DNA from: Stomatobaculum sp. F0698
GTDB taxonomy: Bacteria; Bacillota; Clostridia; Lachnospirales; Lachnospiraceae
Direction of reading: 5' to 3'
Length of the DNA stretch: 64,000 nucleotides
Assembly: GCF_030644385.1 (NCBI RefSeq)
Contig: NZ_CP130060.1
Coordinates: 1,736,001 to 1,800,000 of the forward strand
Of this stretch, positions 61,299 to 64,000 are shown in pieces. The number at the start of each line of letters is the position of its first letter. The first letter of the stretch is position 1. Made by a program: the position numbers and the translations under genes. The notes under the pieces are model-generated. The model was not told the origin of the DNA. It saw only the letters and a list, made by a program, of their open reading frames with translations, and did no database searches.

Positions 61299-62270
61299 AT
61301 GCCTTTAAACGAACCCAAGACCGGCGATTCCGTTCGGGAAACGCCGCGCATTTATGTGCGCCAGGAAGACCGCTATGAGGATTTACAGTCTTCCGCCTCC
61401 GCTTTTATGATTGTCTGTGTTGTGATGTCCCTGCTTTCGCTCTTCAGTTTCGGAAGCAGCCTGCACCTGCCGTTCTCGATTCCCGCGACACCCATGATGC
61501 GTTTCTTTTTCATCTTCTTTGCGATCGGCTCCTTTGTCATCTACATTAAGACCCGCCGCGAGGCCGCAAAGACCTACGCTCGTATCGAAGAAGAACAGCG
61601 CATCACCGAAGAACTGGAAGCCTGGTTTCTCTCTTCTTATACGCCGGGACAGATCGATCTTCAGATTTTCGGCGCAAACCGCCGCCCGCTGCGCCCCGAA
61701 GCCCTGGCCCTAAAGCGCTTTGACTTTATCCAGGACTGCTTCCTGAAGCGCTATGAGGGCATGGACGAAGGCTATATCGAAGCGCTCTCCGAGGAGCTCT
61801 ACAAGAAATTATTCGAGAGCGGCATGAACCCCGTCAACACAGCGACGCCTGAGGAGGCAGCGGACAACGCAGAGACCCTGCCCGATGCTTCCGCCCACGC
61901 CGCTTGTGCGACGGCAGCGGCCCCCGCGGAGTCGGGGGACGCTGCCGGATTTCAAGAAAGCGACGAAGCGGAAGCTGAGACAAGCACAGTCTCGGAGCCC
62001 GATTCCGCCGACAAAGAGGAAATCGGCGAAAAGTCCGAAGCAGAGCTTCGCGCCGCAGAAGAAGCCGAAGCAAAAGCCACCCGGAATGCCGAAAGCGACG
62101 TAAAGTCGGCAAGTGAAGCAGAAGGCAACGAAGCGGTCAGCGAAATGCCCGAGCGCGCGGCAGACACGACACCCACGCCCGAAGCGGATGCCGGTCAAGA
62201 AGCCGAGATAGTCCCCGCTGCGGACAGTGAAACGAAAACAGGCGCGCCGGAAACGCCTGCGAACGCATGA
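61299..62270 (+). CDS. Membrane protein of unknown function with long acidic tail
   Basis: 323 residues. Two adjacent spans near residues 33-55 and 65-83 (AFMIVCVVMSLLSLFSFG, MRFFFIFFAIGSFVIYIK), a cytoplasmic region of about 100 residues with a helical segment (TYARIEEEQRITEELEAWFL, FDFIQDCFLKRYEGMDEGYI), then 150 residues of Ala/Glu/Asp/Ser-rich disordered sequence. The conserved part may be a small cytosolic domain; the tail is likely fast-evolving. ATG 61299 is chosen over GTG 61281 by AAAGGAT. It is divergent from the histidine kinase and ends at a terminator. Confidence 0.75.
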   Translation: MPLNEPKTGDSVRETPRIYVRQEDRYEDLQSSASAFMIVCVVMSLLSLFSFGSSLHLPFSIPATPMMRFFFIFFAIGSFVIYIKTRREAAKTYARIEEEQRITEELEAWFLSSYTPGQIDLQIFGANRRPLRPEALALKRFDFIQDCFLKRYEGMDEGYIEALSEELYKKLFESGMNPVNTATPEEAADNAETLPDASAHAACATAAAPAESGDAAGFQESDEAEAETSTVSEPDSADKEEIGEKSEAELRAAEEAEAKATRNAESDVKSASEAEGNEAVSEMPERAADTTPTPEADAGQEAEIVPAADSETKTGAPETPANA

Positions 62271-62306
62271 GGCCTTTCAAAACGCAGGATACGAAGTGCA
62301 CAAACA

Positions 62307-62340
62307 AAAAAGTGTCAGGTCGAAGGACCTGACACTTTTT
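62307..62340. terminator. Bidirectional terminator between convergent genes
   Basis: AGTGTCAGGTC (62311-62321) and GACCTGACACT (62326-62336) form a perfect stem with a GAAG loop and A/T runs on both sides. It serves the plus-strand membrane protein gene and the minus-strand ABC permease gene. Confidence 0.92.
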
Positions 62341-62341
62341 G

Positions 62342-63529
62342 TTATTCACTCCGCAGCGCATCGATCGGGTTTAAGGATGCCGCGCGCTTTGCCGGCATGT
62401 AACCGAAAATCAGACCGATGGCGACCGAAACCGTAAACGAGATGAACACGGCATTCGGTGTCGCCGCAACGCTGTAGCCCACAAACATCGTGACGATGTT
62501 CAGGATACCGCTGCCGATCCCGATACCGATCAGTCCGCCGAGCACCGAGGTGGTAATCGCCTCGAGCACGAACTGCTGCAGGATAACACCCGGGCGCGCG
62601 CCGAGTGCCTTACGAATACCGATTTCCCGCGTTCGCTCCGTGACCGAGACCAGCATGATGTTCATGACGCCGACACCCGCGACAAAGAGCGAGATACCCG
62701 CAATGCCGCCGATCAGGACCGACATCTGCGCCATCATCCGGTTAATCTGGTCGAGCATTTCGGCCATGGCCATCAAATTGTAATTTTTCTTATTGCGGAA
62801 TACCGAGTAGAGATATTCCTGCAGACTCTTCTTCGCACTCAGCACGGCTGCCTTGTCCGTGCTCTTGGAGGCAAAGAGATAGGCGGAAGGCTGTGCCGTG
62901 TGCGCCATCTTGAGCGCTGTGGAATACGGGAGCAGGAGGACATCATCCGTTCCGCTCTCTTCCATCTTGCCCTTGCTCTTCTGCTCTAAAACACCGACCA
63001 CCGTCAAGTTCACACCGGCGAAACTTACCTTCTCGCCGAGTGCCGCACCGCCCGAACCAAAGAGTCTCTGCGCCGTATAAGCGCCGAGCACGCAGACCTC
63101 CTGCTTCGAGGCGACATCCGCATAGCTTAAAAAGCGGCCCTTTGCAATCTTCTTGTCGACCAGATCCGCATAACTCTCGCTGACACCGGTGAGCCCGGTA
63201 TTCTCGAGCTTCTTGCTGCCCACCTTAATGGTTCCGCCGCCCGGCGTGACCGTGGGGCTCATGCCCGCAAACAAGTCCTTGTGCTCATCGAGATAAGCAT
63301 ACATCTCGTCCATCGTGACCGAACGGCTCGGCTGATTGATGACCGACACGTTGATATTGTTCGCGCCGAGATCCCCCCACTGGGAAATCTGGCTGTTCAG
63401 GTAACCGTTCATCAGACTGACCAGAATGATGACGGAAGAGACACCGATGATGATGCCGAACATCGTGAGGGCCGAGCGCACTTTGTTGCTCCAAATGCTC
63501 TTTAAGGCGAGCTTAAATGATTGCAGCAT
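62342..63529 (-). CDS. MacB-type ABC transporter permease
   Basis: 395 residues with the MacB topology: one N-terminal span (RSALTMFGIIIGVSSVIILV), a large external domain (about 45-270) and three C-terminal spans (IGGIAGISLFVAGVGVMNIMLVSVTERTREIGIRKALGA in outline, GLIGIGIGSGI, VAIGLIFGYMPAKRAA). MacB exporters push peptides, antibiotics or lipoproteins outward rather than through the membrane core. ATG 63529 has GGAGGACT; its first bases overlap the end of the ATPase gene. Usually an HlyD-like partner follows upstream, outside the window. Confidence 0.94.
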   Translation of the reverse strand: MLQSFKLALKSIWSNKVRSALTMFGIIIGVSSVIILVSLMNGYLNSQISQWGDLGANNINVSVINQPSRSVTMDEMYAYLDEHKDLFAGMSPTVTPGGGTIKVGSKKLENTGLTGVSESYADLVDKKIAKGRFLSYADVASKQEVCVLGAYTAQRLFGSGGAALGEKVSFAGVNLTVVGVLEQKSKGKMEESGTDDVLLLPYSTALKMAHTAQPSAYLFASKSTDKAAVLSAKKSLQEYLYSVFRNKKNYNLMAMAEMLDQINRMMAQMSVLIGGIAGISLFVAGVGVMNIMLVSVTERTREIGIRKALGARPGVILQQFVLEAITTSVLGGLIGIGIGSGILNIVTMFVGYSVAATPNAVFISFTVSVAIGLIFGYMPAKRAASLNPIDALRSE

Positions 63530-64000
63530 AGTCCTCCGCCTTCCCGTCAAAGTTGATTTGTCCGTCCTGTATCCGCACGACCCGCTTTGCCTTCACCGCA
63601 ATCGAATTGTCGTGCGTAATCATGACAATCGTGTTGCCCTCCTTGTGGAGTTCCTGAAAAAAGTCCAGAATCTGGCGGCTGGTCTTCGAGTCCAGTGCGC
63701 CGGTCGGCTCATCGGCAAGCAAAAGGGAGGGATTGCCGGCGAGCGCACGCGCAATCGAGACACGCTGCTGCTGACCGCCCGAGAGCTGATTCGGCATGTT
63801 CTTCGCCTTGTCCTTTAAGCCGACGCGCTCCAATTGTCTAAGGGCGCGCTCCTTTCTCTCCTCGCCCGAAACATGGGCATAGAGCAGCGGGAGCTCCACA
63901 TTTTCCAAAATATTGAGTTTCGGCAATAGGTTGTACTGCTGGAAGATAAAGCCTATCATGCGGTTTCGGATGTCCGCGAGTTCGTTCTGCGTCATATCGC
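63513..64000 (-). CDS. MacB-type ABC transporter ATP-binding protein (5' end outside window)
   Basis: The visible part starts after Walker A. It has the Q-loop GFIFQQYNLLPKL, signature LSGGQQQRVSIARAL, Walker B LLLADEPTGALD and H-loop VMITHDN, closest to the LolD/MacB ATPases. The frame continues through the right edge; the ATG at 63995 is internal. It overlaps the permease by 17 bases. Confidence 0.95.
   Translation of the reverse strand, partial: DMTQNELADIRNRMIGFIFQQYNLLPKLNILENVELPLLYAHVSGEERKERALRQLERVGLKDKAKNMPNQLSGGQQQRVSIARALAGNPSLLLADEPTGALDSKTSRQILDFFQELHKEGNTIVMITHDNSIAVKAKRVVRIQDGQINFDGKAEDYAAII

Overview
The window looks like chromosome of a Gram-positive, moderately GC-rich Clostridia member, most likely a Lachnospiraceae (an inference from gene content: CIRCE-controlled clpB, GerMN lipoprotein, two small type I signal peptidases, ppx-ppk and phosphopolyprenol-based surface polysaccharide genes). 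No rRNA or complete mobile element is present. Both ends cut genes: a class A penicillin-binding protein on the left and a MacB-type ABC ATPase on the right.

Layout. 1-7.1 kb: PBP 3' end, malQ, a GlgB-like gene whose catalytic residues are all replaced, and tandem signal peptidases. 7.1-12 kb: a gene-free repeat stretch, a VWA protein, a macrodomain-HTH fusion, aroC and a lactonase-family propeller. 12-16.4 kb: cupin regulator plus potABCD polyamine uptake operon. 16.4-17.6 kb: a deletion-damaged DinJ/YafQ module, an orphan RHH antitoxin and tRNA-His, tRNA-Arg and tRNA-Gly. 17.5-20.9 kb: MATE exporter, rfbC and an AI-2E-family transporter.

20.9-53.3 kb is a very long, nearly gapless minus-strand locus. 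It starts with plsC, pheA, ppx and ppk and then becomes a surface polysaccharide locus: O-antigen-ligase-like protein, initiating sugar transferase, two glycosyltransferases, Wzm/Wzt exporter, a methyltransferase with a long repeat-built coiled coil, a WsaF-like glycosyltransferase and a large HAD protein. Next come two tandem copies of a small secreted protein followed by large polytopic membrane proteins, then GT2, a flippase-like protein, a kinase-like protein, HAD, nucleotidyltransferase, CDP-glucose 4,6-dehydratase, GtrA, a decaprenyl-phosphate phosphoribosyltransferase-like UbiA protein and a GT-C-like membrane protein. The plausible joint role is to build a chain on undecaprenyl phosphate, cap and measure it, export it by ABC transporter, and decorate it outside the cell from polyprenyl-linked donors. 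The part at about 30.2-35.6 kb is visibly more AT-rich than its flanks.

53.4-64 kb: clpB with a CIRCE operator wrapped around its -35 box, comEC, a GerMN lipoprotein, a histidine kinase without a response regulator, a divergent membrane protein with an acidic tail, and a MacB-type ABC exporter.

The best candidates for something undescribed are the repeated small-secreted-protein/membrane-protein module (30.2-36.0 kb), the catalytically dead GlgB paralogue with a Lys/Ala/Gly tail (3.3-5.8 kb), and the possible chain-length ruler beside Wzt (39.2-41.8 kb).
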